Origin: a bacterium
GTDB lineage: Bacteria; Babelota; Babeliae; Babelales; Vermiphilaceae
Assembly (NCBI GenBank): GCA_016699125.1
Contig: CP064961.1
Location: 248,001-312,000, forward strand
Length of the DNA: 64,000 bases
Reading direction: 5' to 3'
The notes beneath the pieces were generated by a model, which saw only the letters and a list, made by a program, of their open reading frames with translations, was not told the origin of the DNA and made no database searches. Shown here piece after piece: positions 26,197 through 34,421 of this stretch; position 1 is the first letter of the stretch, and every line of letters begins with the position of its first letter. A program made the translations under genes and the position numbers.

Positions 26197-26799
26197 ATGA
26201 GTTATATGAGTATGAGATCGATAAAAGATGCACCATTTTTTTCATTAACTACTGCTACAAAGATCACATTGGTGCGATTTATGCTTATTGGACCTATTAT
26301 TTTCTGTATTATAAATAAGTATTGGGTCTATGCGCAGGCTTTTTTTCTTGTTGCGGCTTTGACAGATTTTTTAGATGGAGCCATTGCTCGTTTGCAGGGC
26401 GAATGTACTGTTTCAGGAGCGTTGTTTGATGCTATGACCGATAAAATATTAACCGTTGCGGTCTTTGCAACTTTTTTCTATTTTTACCGTGTGCAGTTTA
26501 ATATCCCTTTCTGGTTTCTTCTTTTTATATGTGTGAAGGAATTTTTTCAGATAGTTGTTAGTATTTCTTTTATTATTTTTGAAAAACCGATTGAAATCAA
26601 GCCTCTCTTTTTTGGAAAAGCAACGATGGTTTTATATACTATAACCATGTTTACATTACTATTACAGCAGACTTTTCATTTTTGTATGCAGTATGTATTT
26701 TGGTTTTATGTGGCAACGGTAGGATCTGGATGTGTAGCCTTATTGCAGTATGCTCTGATCTGTTATAGTCAGCTTGTCAATACAAAGGGAAGAATATGA
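26197..26799 (+). CDS. pgsA: CDP-alcohol phosphatidyltransferase (PgsA-like)
   Basis: Membrane enzyme that makes phosphatidylglycerol phosphate from CDP-diacylglycerol and glycerol-3-phosphate. The family motif DGx2ARx8Gx3Dx3D is intact as DGAIARLQGECTVSGALFDA plus MTD (about residues 63-85). About five to six transmembrane segments. At 200 residues it matches PgsA better than phosphatidylserine synthase, but the substrate cannot be proved from sequence. Several in-frame ATGs lie at the start (26197, 26206, 26212). It overlaps the next gene by 4 bases. Confidence 0.85.
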   Translation: MSYMSMRSIKDAPFFSLTTATKITLVRFMLIGPIIFCIINKYWVYAQAFFLVAALTDFLDGAIARLQGECTVSGALFDAMTDKILTVAVFATFFYFYRVQFNIPFWFLLFICVKEFFQIVVSISFIIFEKPIEIKPLFFGKATMVLYTITMFTLLLQQTFHFCMQYVFWFYVATVGSGCVALLQYALICYSQLVNTKGRI

Positions 26800-27161
26800 A
26801 AATACGAGCAGGAGTAGGTGGTATTATTTTTTTTCTATCTGTTTTTTATCTTACTATTCACAGTCATTTTACCGTCAAAAAAAACGGTCTTTTTAAAAAA
26901 AATGGTCAACAGCTGTTCGAGGAAATGATGGAGCTTGAACAGCAGGTCCCCATTCTTTTAGAATCTGCTGCTTCTACGATGAAAGGCGTGCATAGTCAAG
27001 TTTCAGCTTATTTTGAAGGTGCAAAACTGTCAGTGACAAAGAACAAAGATATGCTTTTTTTGACTGAATTGAGCAATGCTATTGAAGAGCTTGTCAAAGC
27101 AATAGATTCTTTTAATGAGGCCTCTGGTAAGTTCAACCGTCTTTTAAAAAATCTAAAATAA
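26796..27161 (+). CDS. Small single-pass membrane protein, unknown
   Basis: 121 residues: one N-terminal transmembrane helix (GVGGIIFFLSVFYLTIHSHF), then a long predicted amphipathic helix with heptad-like spacing (LEQQVPILLESAASTMKGVH and SNAIEELVKAIDSFNEASGK). Topologically similar to DUF948-type or coiled-coil membrane proteins, but no family match is claimed. The start overlaps the pgsA stop (ATGA), so it is translationally coupled to phospholipid synthesis, and it is 35 bases upstream of the NCA2-like gene. Confidence 0.7.
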   Translation: MKIRAGVGGIIFFLSVFYLTIHSHFTVKKNGLFKKNGQQLFEEMMELEQQVPILLESAASTMKGVHSQVSAYFEGAKLSVTKNKDMLFLTELSNAIEELVKAIDSFNEASGKFNRLLKNLK

Positions 27162-27196
27162 TAACAATCAACCTTGACACAATACAGGAAATGTAA

Positions 27197-28936
27197 ATGA
27201 GAAATAGCTGTAGATATCTGTTTTTTTTATGTGTGATTTCTTTTGCTATGAAACATGAGTCTGTTTTTACTCTTTCGCGTGATTTTATTGCAGAGTTTAA
27301 TAGGGCTGGCCGAGAGCTTTTGAATCTGTCTGATATTGATAAGTCTGTGACGGTATTAAAAGATCTTGTCTTTTATAATGCGCATATCTGCAAGATTGAA
27401 AAGTATGTTTCAAAATTATCGTTGGTCGTAGATGCACCACCTCAACAGGATAGTTCAGTTTTTAACAAAATGGTTGCGTTACTTTTTTTGAGATATTACT
27501 TTAATCTTTTGCTGAAAATAGAGTTCTATCTCTGTCGTACCATTGAAGAACTGTATAGAACTCGCGCATACTGGATTATTCAAAAAGAACGGCCGTTTTC
27601 ATATGCGTTGCATAAATCACCCTTTAAGTGGTTTGATGGCCAAAAGCAGCTTTATGAAGTTGAGATTCATATTCAACAGATTAATCTTCGAATTGCCAAA
27701 ATGGAGCGTAGATTAGGTGTTTTTGTCAGAAATAGACAGTCGATTGATATCTATCAAACAGTTGAACAGCTCTATGCGGTGATAATCAATGGGTGTAAAG
27801 ATATTTTGACATGGCAGGGGTGTGATGAAGAAGATGAGGTGGAATGCACAGCAGAAGTGGCGTTGAACTTCTTATGCAAACTGTCTTTTGATGCTCAAAC
27901 CATGGAGTCTTTTTTAAAAGAAGACTTTGCCCAACATGCGATTCCCCGCTCTATCGAACGGAACTGGTTAAAATATACTGGTGCAGCTCTTTCGATTGGA
28001 ACTATTGCATATTTGTACTTTACAAAAAACGAACGGCTGCACAAGCTCATTGAAAATTCGCCTTTTAATAAACCGAATGATCATTTGAGGGAGTCTATTA
28101 ATACCTATTTTTTACTTCCTTGTAAACGAGTTTTAAATGCGATGTTCGGGTATCAACTTGCAGAAGGTGAAGAGCATACCAAAGCAATTGGTAATATGGT
28201 GTCCTTTGTAAAAAACAACCAACATATTATTAAAGAAGCAAAAGAAAAAGGTTTAGATAAAGAGAAAATAACATTCGATGCTTATACCTATAAAGATGTA
28301 TCAGATGCGGGTCAAAAAGCTATTGACGTTGTGTTTACAATCAAAGATGGAACCTTCAGTCTTTCATTGGGAGGTATAATTTGGAGTCTAATTTCGAGAA
28401 CTCCGATCCTACCAAAAGAAATACCTAAACAACCTGATGATTTGGTTCTCTGGTCCAAAGAAGAAGTTGCAAAACGTTTCTTGCCTTTTGCGTACGCATC
28501 GGTCAACCTTGTTGACGCCACGGCAGACATTGCAAAAATGATGGATCTCGTTTTGAAAGTAGGCACCGTTATGCTTGTGGGAAGTTTTGCTCATAAACTT
28601 TTTAGCCTCACACGATCGGTTGTTTCTTGGGGCTTGAGTGTTGATACAGTTCCGCTTGAACAGGCGCTTCTTGAGATGCAACAGTTTCTGGTCGAAACCT
28701 GCTTGAAAATGGGCGAATCAAAAGAAAAGTTGACCGATCGAGTGTATGGGAAGCTACTATTTTTACAATATAAAATAAAAGTTGCTGCTGGTACCGTATT
28801 TTCATCTGCTGATTGTAAGCGGTTTTATAATGATATTGCGCTGTTGACTGCTGATGACAGGAAGTTTAAACAGAAAGATAAACTGATCGATATTGTGAAG
28901 AAAAAATATGGCTTAAAATATAACAAAAAGGATTAA
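27197..28936 (+). CDS. NCA2-like membrane protein (mitochondrial ATP-synthase regulator family?)
   Basis: 579 residues with a signal-like N-terminus. The central RSIERNWLKYTGAAL (about residues 252-266) begins a membrane segment, and the C-terminal third contains a second hydrophobic segment (VGTVMLVGSFAHKLFSL) followed by a helix pattern ending YGKLLFLQYKIKVAAG and CKRFYNDIALL. This order (RNWLK start, distant C-terminal membrane segment, YGxLLxxxxxL block) recalls NCA2, a mitochondrial outer-membrane protein family of eukaryotes (Pfam NCA2). The match is from memory and short motifs only. It could instead be a lineage-specific protein. Closes the mnmA-pgsA run. Confidence 0.5.
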   Translation: MRNSCRYLFFLCVISFAMKHESVFTLSRDFIAEFNRAGRELLNLSDIDKSVTVLKDLVFYNAHICKIEKYVSKLSLVVDAPPQQDSSVFNKMVALLFLRYYFNLLLKIEFYLCRTIEELYRTRAYWIIQKERPFSYALHKSPFKWFDGQKQLYEVEIHIQQINLRIAKMERRLGVFVRNRQSIDIYQTVEQLYAVIINGCKDILTWQGCDEEDEVECTAEVALNFLCKLSFDAQTMESFLKEDFAQHAIPRSIERNWLKYTGAALSIGTIAYLYFTKNERLHKLIENSPFNKPNDHLRESINTYFLLPCKRVLNAMFGYQLAEGEEHTKAIGNMVSFVKNNQHIIKEAKEKGLDKEKITFDAYTYKDVSDAGQKAIDVVFTIKDGTFSLSLGGIIWSLISRTPILPKEIPKQPDDLVLWSKEEVAKRFLPFAYASVNLVDATADIAKMMDLVLKVGTVMLVGSFAHKLFSLTRSVVSWGLSVDTVPLEQALLEMQQFLVETCLKMGESKEKLTDRVYGKLLFLQYKIKVAAGTVFSSADCKRFYNDIALLTADDRKFKQKDKLIDIVKKKYGLKYNKKD

Positions 28937-28959
28937 GTAACATTCTTTTGTGGAAAAAA

Positions 28960-28987
28960 TTGCAAAGTTTTTTTTGACTGCTACTAT
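28960..28987 (+). promoter_or_regulatory. Predicted ssb promoter
   Basis: TTGCAA, 16-base spacer, TACTAT, 42 bases upstream of the ssb ATG at 29030. Confidence 0.5.
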
Positions 28988-29029
28988 TAAAAATAGGCGC
29001 TTTCTTTCTAACGTTAAGGAACATAAAAT

Positions 29030-29650
29030 ATGGCAAGTTATAATCGTATTGTTTTAGTGGGCAACTTAACTCGTGATCCGGAACATAAACAGATTACTTC
29101 TGGTCAGTCTGTGTGTCGGCTCAGTTTGGCAACAAATCGTCAGTTTAAAAATCGTCAAAACAACAGTATGGTTCAGGAAGTCTGCTATATCGATGTTGAC
29201 GTGTGGGGCGCGCAGGCGGAAAGCTGCAAGCAGTATCTGCAAAAAGGCCGCTCTGTGCTTGTTGAAGGTCGACTCAAACTTGATACCTGGCAAGACCAGA
29301 CTGGTAGTTCGCGTAGCAAACACTCAGTCGTTGCAGATCGTGTTGTATTTTTGGGCAATGGTGCAGCAACAGCTGATACAGAGGCGGAAATGGTTGATGA
29401 AGAGGTTCCTGCCGCCCCTCAATCATTACGTGGTGGTGATCTGCAGTTGAATCCAAACAATAAAGTAGAAAAAGATCTGATGGATCAGCTTGCAAAAGCA
29501 GAAAAAAAGGTTAAAGCGGCCCGTACTGCAACTCAAAAAAGCTCTGCGAGCGATCTTTCTGAAGCTCTATCTTCTGTTTTTGGTGATGCAAGCACTGGGG
29601 AGCTTGATTTTAAAGATCAGCCACCTTTTGAAGATGATTTGCCGTTTTAG
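29030..29650 (+). CDS. ssb: Single-stranded DNA-binding protein
   Basis: 206 residues. N-terminal OB-fold (ASYNRIVLVGNLTRDPEHK, VCRLSLATNRQF, YIDVDVWGAQAESCKQYLQKG, VLVEGRLKLDTWQD), a disordered acidic/Ala-rich linker (about 115-190) and the conserved C-terminal tip DDLPF that recruits replication and repair partners. AAGGA precedes the ATG. It is longer than E. coli SSB (178) because of the linker. The downstream large secreted protein starts 35 bases later. Confidence 0.96.
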   Translation: MASYNRIVLVGNLTRDPEHKQITSGQSVCRLSLATNRQFKNRQNNSMVQEVCYIDVDVWGAQAESCKQYLQKGRSVLVEGRLKLDTWQDQTGSSRSKHSVVADRVVFLGNGAATADTEAEMVDEEVPAAPQSLRGGDLQLNPNNKVEKDLMDQLAKAEKKVKAARTATQKSSASDLSEALSSVFGDASTGELDFKDQPPFEDDLPF

Positions 29651-29684
29651 GGAAATACATAGCTTCTATTCAAAGATAAGTTTG

Positions 29685-32516
29685 GTGAGTTTTAAACAGT
29701 TTGCTTTGTTTCTGTTGATGGTTGTTGCTGATTGGTTGTATGCGATGGAGCTTTCAACAGATGTAGCACTCAATAATAAAGAAATTTTTGATGCTGTATT
29801 TCTTAAAGAAAAATTTAATACACTAAACAGTCATCCATGCTTTTCAAAGATCAGGTCGTTGCCACGGTTTTTTAACTTTTACAATATTAAAAATATATTT
29901 ACAATAGAAAATACAGAAATAACTTTTACATCCGACATTCCTTTTTTCGAAACCGTGACTTTTATTCAGGAAACAGAGGATGTGATCTCTGGTTTGGAAA
30001 AGACGGGAGATATTAGTGGGGCTATCGCTGAATTTACTGTTTTATATGACACATATGAGGATTTTTTAAATAAAAATGATTTCGATATTCTAATGCCGTA
30101 TTGGCAGATTTTTGATATATTGGCATACTGGGAATCAATTAAAAAGTCAAACAATCTTTTGCTAGATTATAATGGATTTTTTAATGATTTTAGAATAAAT
30201 AAACTTTTTACTTTATCTGATTTTCAAAAGTTAGAAAGATCATTTCCATATTTCAACTCCAATAATTCAAACTATAAATTAGCAAGGGAAAATAGTTTTT
30301 TAATTTCGCATATCATTCCCTGGCTGCAAGTGCATGGCCCACGATTGGTTGAATGGCACCGCCTGAATAGGGAAGGCTCACCACTTTTATATGAAGTTTG
30401 GAATGCTCATCCATATTTTGCAAAAAAAAGATACAATAATCAAAGAACGGAGCTTATTCCTACGCTTTTTGCTTCTGACGTGTGTGAATTTAGGGGTTTA
30501 TATGGGTCTAGCAAGGGGAGTTTGGATTTTGATAAAAAAGACGATAAAGAACATATCAAAGCTTTCTTTGAGACATTAGCAGCGAATATTGAAAAAAACG
30601 AAACTATTTTAAATAGATTTTTATCGTTATACGATAAAAAAGTAGCACCTTGCTTAGATTCTTCAGGCTGGCATGTTGAAACTCCTTTGCGTGGCAGTTC
30701 TCCAAAGATGCGTAAAGGTAAATATTGGGGTGCATGGTTTAACAAAAAACTTTTAAACGCATATAGGTTATGCCTTCAGATAGAAGTTTTTTTTGGACTG
30801 GAGAGATCGGGGGTCTACTTTCTCTTTCAAGGACCTCCTATGCATGATTTTGTCAAAAAAATAGAAAATATTGAGAAAGAATTTGAACCAGCTTTGCCAA
30901 TAATAAAAAACGTTAATGACGCATTAAAGAAACATTTTCTTTTTTCATTGGATGAAAAATGCTGTTTTTTTGATCCAATTTTGATTGAAATGATTAAAAA
31001 GGAATTATCAGTGGCAAAAGACCATAAGCGCTTAAAAACCGAAGCTGAAGCCAATCTTGTTCATAAGTGCTCAAGAGTTAGAGAAAATTATAAAGACCTT
31101 TTGAGCTTGCTTTCAATGCCTGAAGTAGCAACGCTTATGGACTATCAAAAAGATTTTTTACAACAGTTAACCGACCAAAATAGTTATATAAGAAAAAGCT
31201 GGCCTCAGCTATGCACCTTTTTAAATGAGCTTTTACCATCTATTCAAAAACCATTTGAACAGGTTGATAATTATAAGTATAAATACTTTCTTGAAATTCG
31301 CAGTTTTTTACTATATCAACATCGGCTTTATTTAAAAGATGATATTTACTATTTTAATGAACAGCTCGACTGGTGGCACTTTAGGTTAAAAAGTTTTCCC
31401 TTCTTGCTTGTAGATATTTTATTTAGAATTAAACCTTCGGTATCAGAACTTGTTAGTAAGTTTGAACGTCTATTTGGACAGCTTCAAAAATCGGAAGAAT
31501 TTAAAACCATGCCAGTTGTTAATGATATCATAATTTATGATGCTCTGCTTAACTGTTTTATTTATTTATATCCAGAATTTTTTGTAATACAAAATTTCTT
31601 AGAAGAATGGTGTCGCGAACGACGAAGCTCGAATGATTTTGGATGTATTAACGATCCTACACTGGCTGGCATTTTTCGTTCGTTAGAAAATCTAAAAAAA
31701 AAGGTAACTTCTTCAGATACTGCTTTCTTTCAAAAAAAATATGATGATTTAATAAATGCGGTAGAAATCTTAAAAAAACTTGATCGAAATGTATTCAGCG
31801 ATCCAATAGATATAGTGACAGAATTGGAAAGAAACTCTTTATTTTTTTCTATAGATCAGAATGATCCGGCTATACTGAACCTTAAAACAGCTGCAGAAAC
31901 AAAGTCTAAAGAGGTTTTTATCGTAGAACATATCATCCCATTAATTCAGCAGTTTTATATGTTTTATTCATATAACAGAAAGTTAGGATGGCTTTTTCAA
32001 CGGATGCTTAATAAACCGATCATGGATGAAAAGCTAGATCCTTCATTCATCATACAAAATACAACAGAGTCTTTGCCTGAGCAGGATTTTGAAGCATTAA
32101 AAAAGCAGGTGGAGTTTTATAATGCAGTGTTTGGTTTACAAAAGCCTTGTGTGTTTCGTTTGAGTGACAATCTGCAAGTGTTCGATAAAGAGCTGATAAA
32201 TCTTTTTGTTTATTACCAGACACTTCAACAAAAATTTATAGAAATTAAAGCAATAAATAGAGTTAAAGCTGCAATGTCATTCGCAAAAGTTAGAAAAGAA
32301 GCCACCGCAGAATCTATAAATAATACAAATAATGATAATGAGTTTCGTACGTTTGCCGAAGGCTCATTGATACTAACAAAGTTAGGAAAAGTATTGCTTG
32401 ATTGCACACAAAAAGATAAAAGAGATAAGGTATTTGTGTATGGTATGTGCTTTTTTCTATTAATCGTAGCCCTGAAAAACCAGAACTACTTTAAACATTT
32501 GATCTATCTTTCATGA
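29685..32516 (+). CDS. Very large secreted helical protein, unknown function
   Basis: About 943 residues if started at GTG 29685, chosen because the product then opens with a clean signal peptide (SFKQFALFLLMVVADWLYA). An ATG at 29634 overlapping ssb is the alternative. The body is rich in Lys, Phe, Asn and long helices without recognisable domains. One hydrophobic segment lies near the C-terminus (VFVYGMCFFLLIVALK). Short motifs such as YQHRLYL recur in the gene broken by IS5 at 55.5-58.7 kb (LQHRLYL), hinting at distant kinship. The end overlaps the convergent 32491 gene by 26 bases. Confidence 0.7.
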   Translation: MSFKQFALFLLMVVADWLYAMELSTDVALNNKEIFDAVFLKEKFNTLNSHPCFSKIRSLPRFFNFYNIKNIFTIENTEITFTSDIPFFETVTFIQETEDVISGLEKTGDISGAIAEFTVLYDTYEDFLNKNDFDILMPYWQIFDILAYWESIKKSNNLLLDYNGFFNDFRINKLFTLSDFQKLERSFPYFNSNNSNYKLARENSFLISHIIPWLQVHGPRLVEWHRLNREGSPLLYEVWNAHPYFAKKRYNNQRTELIPTLFASDVCEFRGLYGSSKGSLDFDKKDDKEHIKAFFETLAANIEKNETILNRFLSLYDKKVAPCLDSSGWHVETPLRGSSPKMRKGKYWGAWFNKKLLNAYRLCLQIEVFFGLERSGVYFLFQGPPMHDFVKKIENIEKEFEPALPIIKNVNDALKKHFLFSLDEKCCFFDPILIEMIKKELSVAKDHKRLKTEAEANLVHKCSRVRENYKDLLSLLSMPEVATLMDYQKDFLQQLTDQNSYIRKSWPQLCTFLNELLPSIQKPFEQVDNYKYKYFLEIRSFLLYQHRLYLKDDIYYFNEQLDWWHFRLKSFPFLLVDILFRIKPSVSELVSKFERLFGQLQKSEEFKTMPVVNDIIIYDALLNCFIYLYPEFFVIQNFLEEWCRERRSSNDFGCINDPTLAGIFRSLENLKKKVTSSDTAFFQKKYDDLINAVEILKKLDRNVFSDPIDIVTELERNSLFFSIDQNDPAILNLKTAAETKSKEVFIVEHIIPLIQQFYMFYSYNRKLGWLFQRMLNKPIMDEKLDPSFIIQNTTESLPEQDFEALKKQVEFYNAVFGLQKPCVFRLSDNLQVFDKELINLFVYYQTLQQKFIEIKAINRVKAAMSFAKVRKEATAESINNTNNDNEFRTFAEGSLILTKLGKVLLDCTQKDKRDKVFVYGMCFFLLIVALKNQNYFKHLIYLS

Positions 32517-32931
32517 GTTTTGCATATGCTTTTTCATCGATTTCAGGATATTCCTCTGGTCGTGCAACATAGTATTCAACTACAGGACTTGTTGAATCAA
32601 TTTCAACATAACATCCATATAAACGTTTTGAAAAATTGCCACGTTCTTGTTGTTTGCGATGAGCCTCTTTTTCAACATCTTCCATACTAAAGTTATGAAG
32701 CTCTGCAAAAGCTTTCATTACCTCATATAAATCTGCAAGTTCACTAAAAACCTCTTTTGCAGTTAGACTATCACATACTTCGCCTGCTTCTTCGAGCAGT
32801 TTATCTTTCAATCTATTGTTATATTCTTTTTCATCCATAACGCGTGTATAGATAGTTAAACCCGCATTACGAAAATGATCAGATAAGCCATCTCGAACAA
32901 GTTTGTTAACTTGAAAGCGTCGTTTTTCCAT
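32491..32931 (-). CDS. MazG-like nucleotide pyrophosphohydrolase (COG4997 type)
   Basis: 146 residues. Family pattern: an N-terminal NKLVRDGL, then a helix bundle with LLEEAGEVCDSL and ELADLYEVMKAFAELH, which supplies the EExxE/ExxD metal ligands of all-alpha NTP pyrophosphohydrolases. Likely removes damaged or non-canonical nucleotides. The C-terminal half (RGNFSKRLYGCYVEID) is longer than minimal MazG-like proteins. Adjacent to an IS5-family copy and convergent with the large secreted-protein gene. Confidence 0.82.
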   Translation of the reverse strand: MEKRRFQVNKLVRDGLSDHFRNAGLTIYTRVMDEKEYNNRLKDKLLEEAGEVCDSLTAKEVFSELADLYEVMKAFAELHNFSMEDVEKEAHRKQQERGNFSKRLYGCYVEIDSTSPVVEYYVARPEEYPEIDEKAYAKLMKDRSNV

Positions 32932-32976
32932 TTTAAACTCTTTTCGTTATTATTTTATTTTTTTCAAAAGACATTA

Positions 32977-33847
32977 AGGTGTGTCCTCAATTTAATTAGT
33001 AGGGCATAAAAGCTTCAACCATATGTGCATAGATGCGATGTAGAGCATAGATTGGAAGTTTCTAGCAAGTTTTTCAAAACGCATAGCAATGCCACGAAAA
33101 TGCTTGAGTCGTGCAAAAGATTTTCAACTAAGTGTCGATTTTTATACAAATGAGCATCAAATTCTGGATCTGGTCTAGTGCTGTTTTTTCTTTTTGGTAT
33201 AATTACTTGCATTCCTTTTGTCCGTCCATAGATACGAATACTATCAGCATCATAGCCTTTGTCAGCGATAAAATATTCCGCTCCTTCGGCCAGGTCGATT
33301 AATTCGTTTGCAACCTTTGAATCGTGCACTTGACCCCCAGTGATTTTAAAATTGAGCGGATTTCCATGCGCATCGGTGCACATATGAATCTTTGTAGTAA
33401 GTCCACCAGCGGATCTTCCAATTGCTCGCTCTTGACCACGCTGAGCTCCAGTCGCATGTTGGTGAGCTCTAACATAACTTCCGTCGGCGAATACCCATTC
33501 TTTATCAACTTCTTTTCGTAGCATAAAAAAAACCTTCCCATAGCCCTTTTTTGACCAACGATTAAATCGATTAAATGCTGTTTGCCACGGACAAAATTCG
33601 GATGGAATATCCCTCCATGGTCCTCCAGTCCGCAATTTCCAAAGGATTGCTTCCATTATATTCCGCTCATTGCCCCACAGGTGGCATCCATGTTTACATA
33701 GTATCTCTTCTAGTTGTGACCAAATACTGTCTGTAATAACTCGACGTACCATTGCTTATCCTCGTTGCTGATTTCTGATACAAAAAACTTATCATTTTGT
33801 AGTGAAAATGCAACGTCATTACCTCATTTCAAATTGAGGACACACCT
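32977..33847 (-). mobile_element. IS5-family (IS427-like) insertion sequence, copy 1
   Basis: 871 bp with terminal inverted repeats AGGTGTGTCCTCAATTT at both ends, flanked by TA on each side, consistent with a short target duplication. It is in the intergenic space upstream of the MazG-like gene. It matches the copy at 56051-56924 almost base for base; I found three single-base homopolymer length differences and one substitution near the left end by eye. Confidence 0.88.
33015..33752 (-). pseudogene. IS5-family transposase, frameshifted near the C-terminus
   Basis: 245-codon frame. Residues 1-220 are intact, with DDE-type motifs VFADGSYVRAH, FIADKGYDADS and RHLVENL. After that the frame goes astray because a coding-strand run of T is four long (near 33115), where copy 2 has five and reads FARLKHFRGIAMRFE. 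Start ATG 33750-33752. Catalytic residues precede the shift, so partial activity cannot be excluded. Confidence 0.82.
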
Positions 33848-33931
33848 TAAAATTATAGCTTCTTTTGAAGCAATAATAAAGTTTCTATCCTGTCAGTATT
33901 TGTAGTGGCTACAATAGAAATTTTCAATATA

Positions 33932-33961
33932 TTTACAATTATGAAATATTTATATTATATT
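33932..33961 (+). promoter_or_regulatory. Predicted promoter of the 33993 gene
   Basis: TTTACA and TATATT about 18 bases apart, 32 bases upstream of the ATG. The sequence is very AT-rich, so confidence is low. Confidence 0.35.
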
Positions 33962-33992
33962 AACTATTAAGTGATATAAAAAAGAGTGATAT

Positions 33993-34421
33993 ATGAAAGT
34001 ACGGTATTTTATTTTGTTCCTTATAGTTGGATCAATGGTGGCGGTGGTGCGTGGTAAGCAGGTCAAGGGTAATAAGTTTTTATACAAACATGCGGTAGAG
34101 CTTATGACAAGAAGTTGGGCTCAGCTCGACCAAGCAGTACATGGTAGTGGTTCATACGTTTTTAAGTATGATTTGGTTTTAGCTGCAGTTGGTGATCTGG
34201 CTCGTGTACAAGAGTTTTTTTGTAAACAATCAAATTTGATTCCTGCTAATGTTTCTGAAGATGCGGATTTTTGGTACAATGCTTGTTCGCATATTCAGCA
34301 GTATAGTATCATTTTTAATGATACCTGTGATGGTTATGGAAATGTTAAACGATTAATCTTGCGTCTTTTGCTTGATATTAAAAATGTCTTTGTACAGGCA
34401 CAGCTTGACCAGTTATTGTAA
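33993..34421 (+). CDS. Small secreted protein, unknown
   Basis: 142 residues with a signal peptide (KVRYFILFLIVGSMVAVVRG) and a mature part of about 120 residues predicted to be mostly helical, containing four Cys (FFCKQ, NACSH, NDTCDGYG region), which could form disulphides outside the cytoplasm. No family recognised. It overlaps the convergent 34413-37181 gene by 9 bases at the 3' ends. Flanked upstream by IS5 copy 1. Confidence 0.68.
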   Translation: MKVRYFILFLIVGSMVAVVRGKQVKGNKFLYKHAVELMTRSWAQLDQAVHGSGSYVFKYDLVLAAVGDLARVQEFFCKQSNLIPANVSEDADFWYNACSHIQQYSIIFNDTCDGYGNVKRLILRLLLDIKNVFVQAQLDQLL

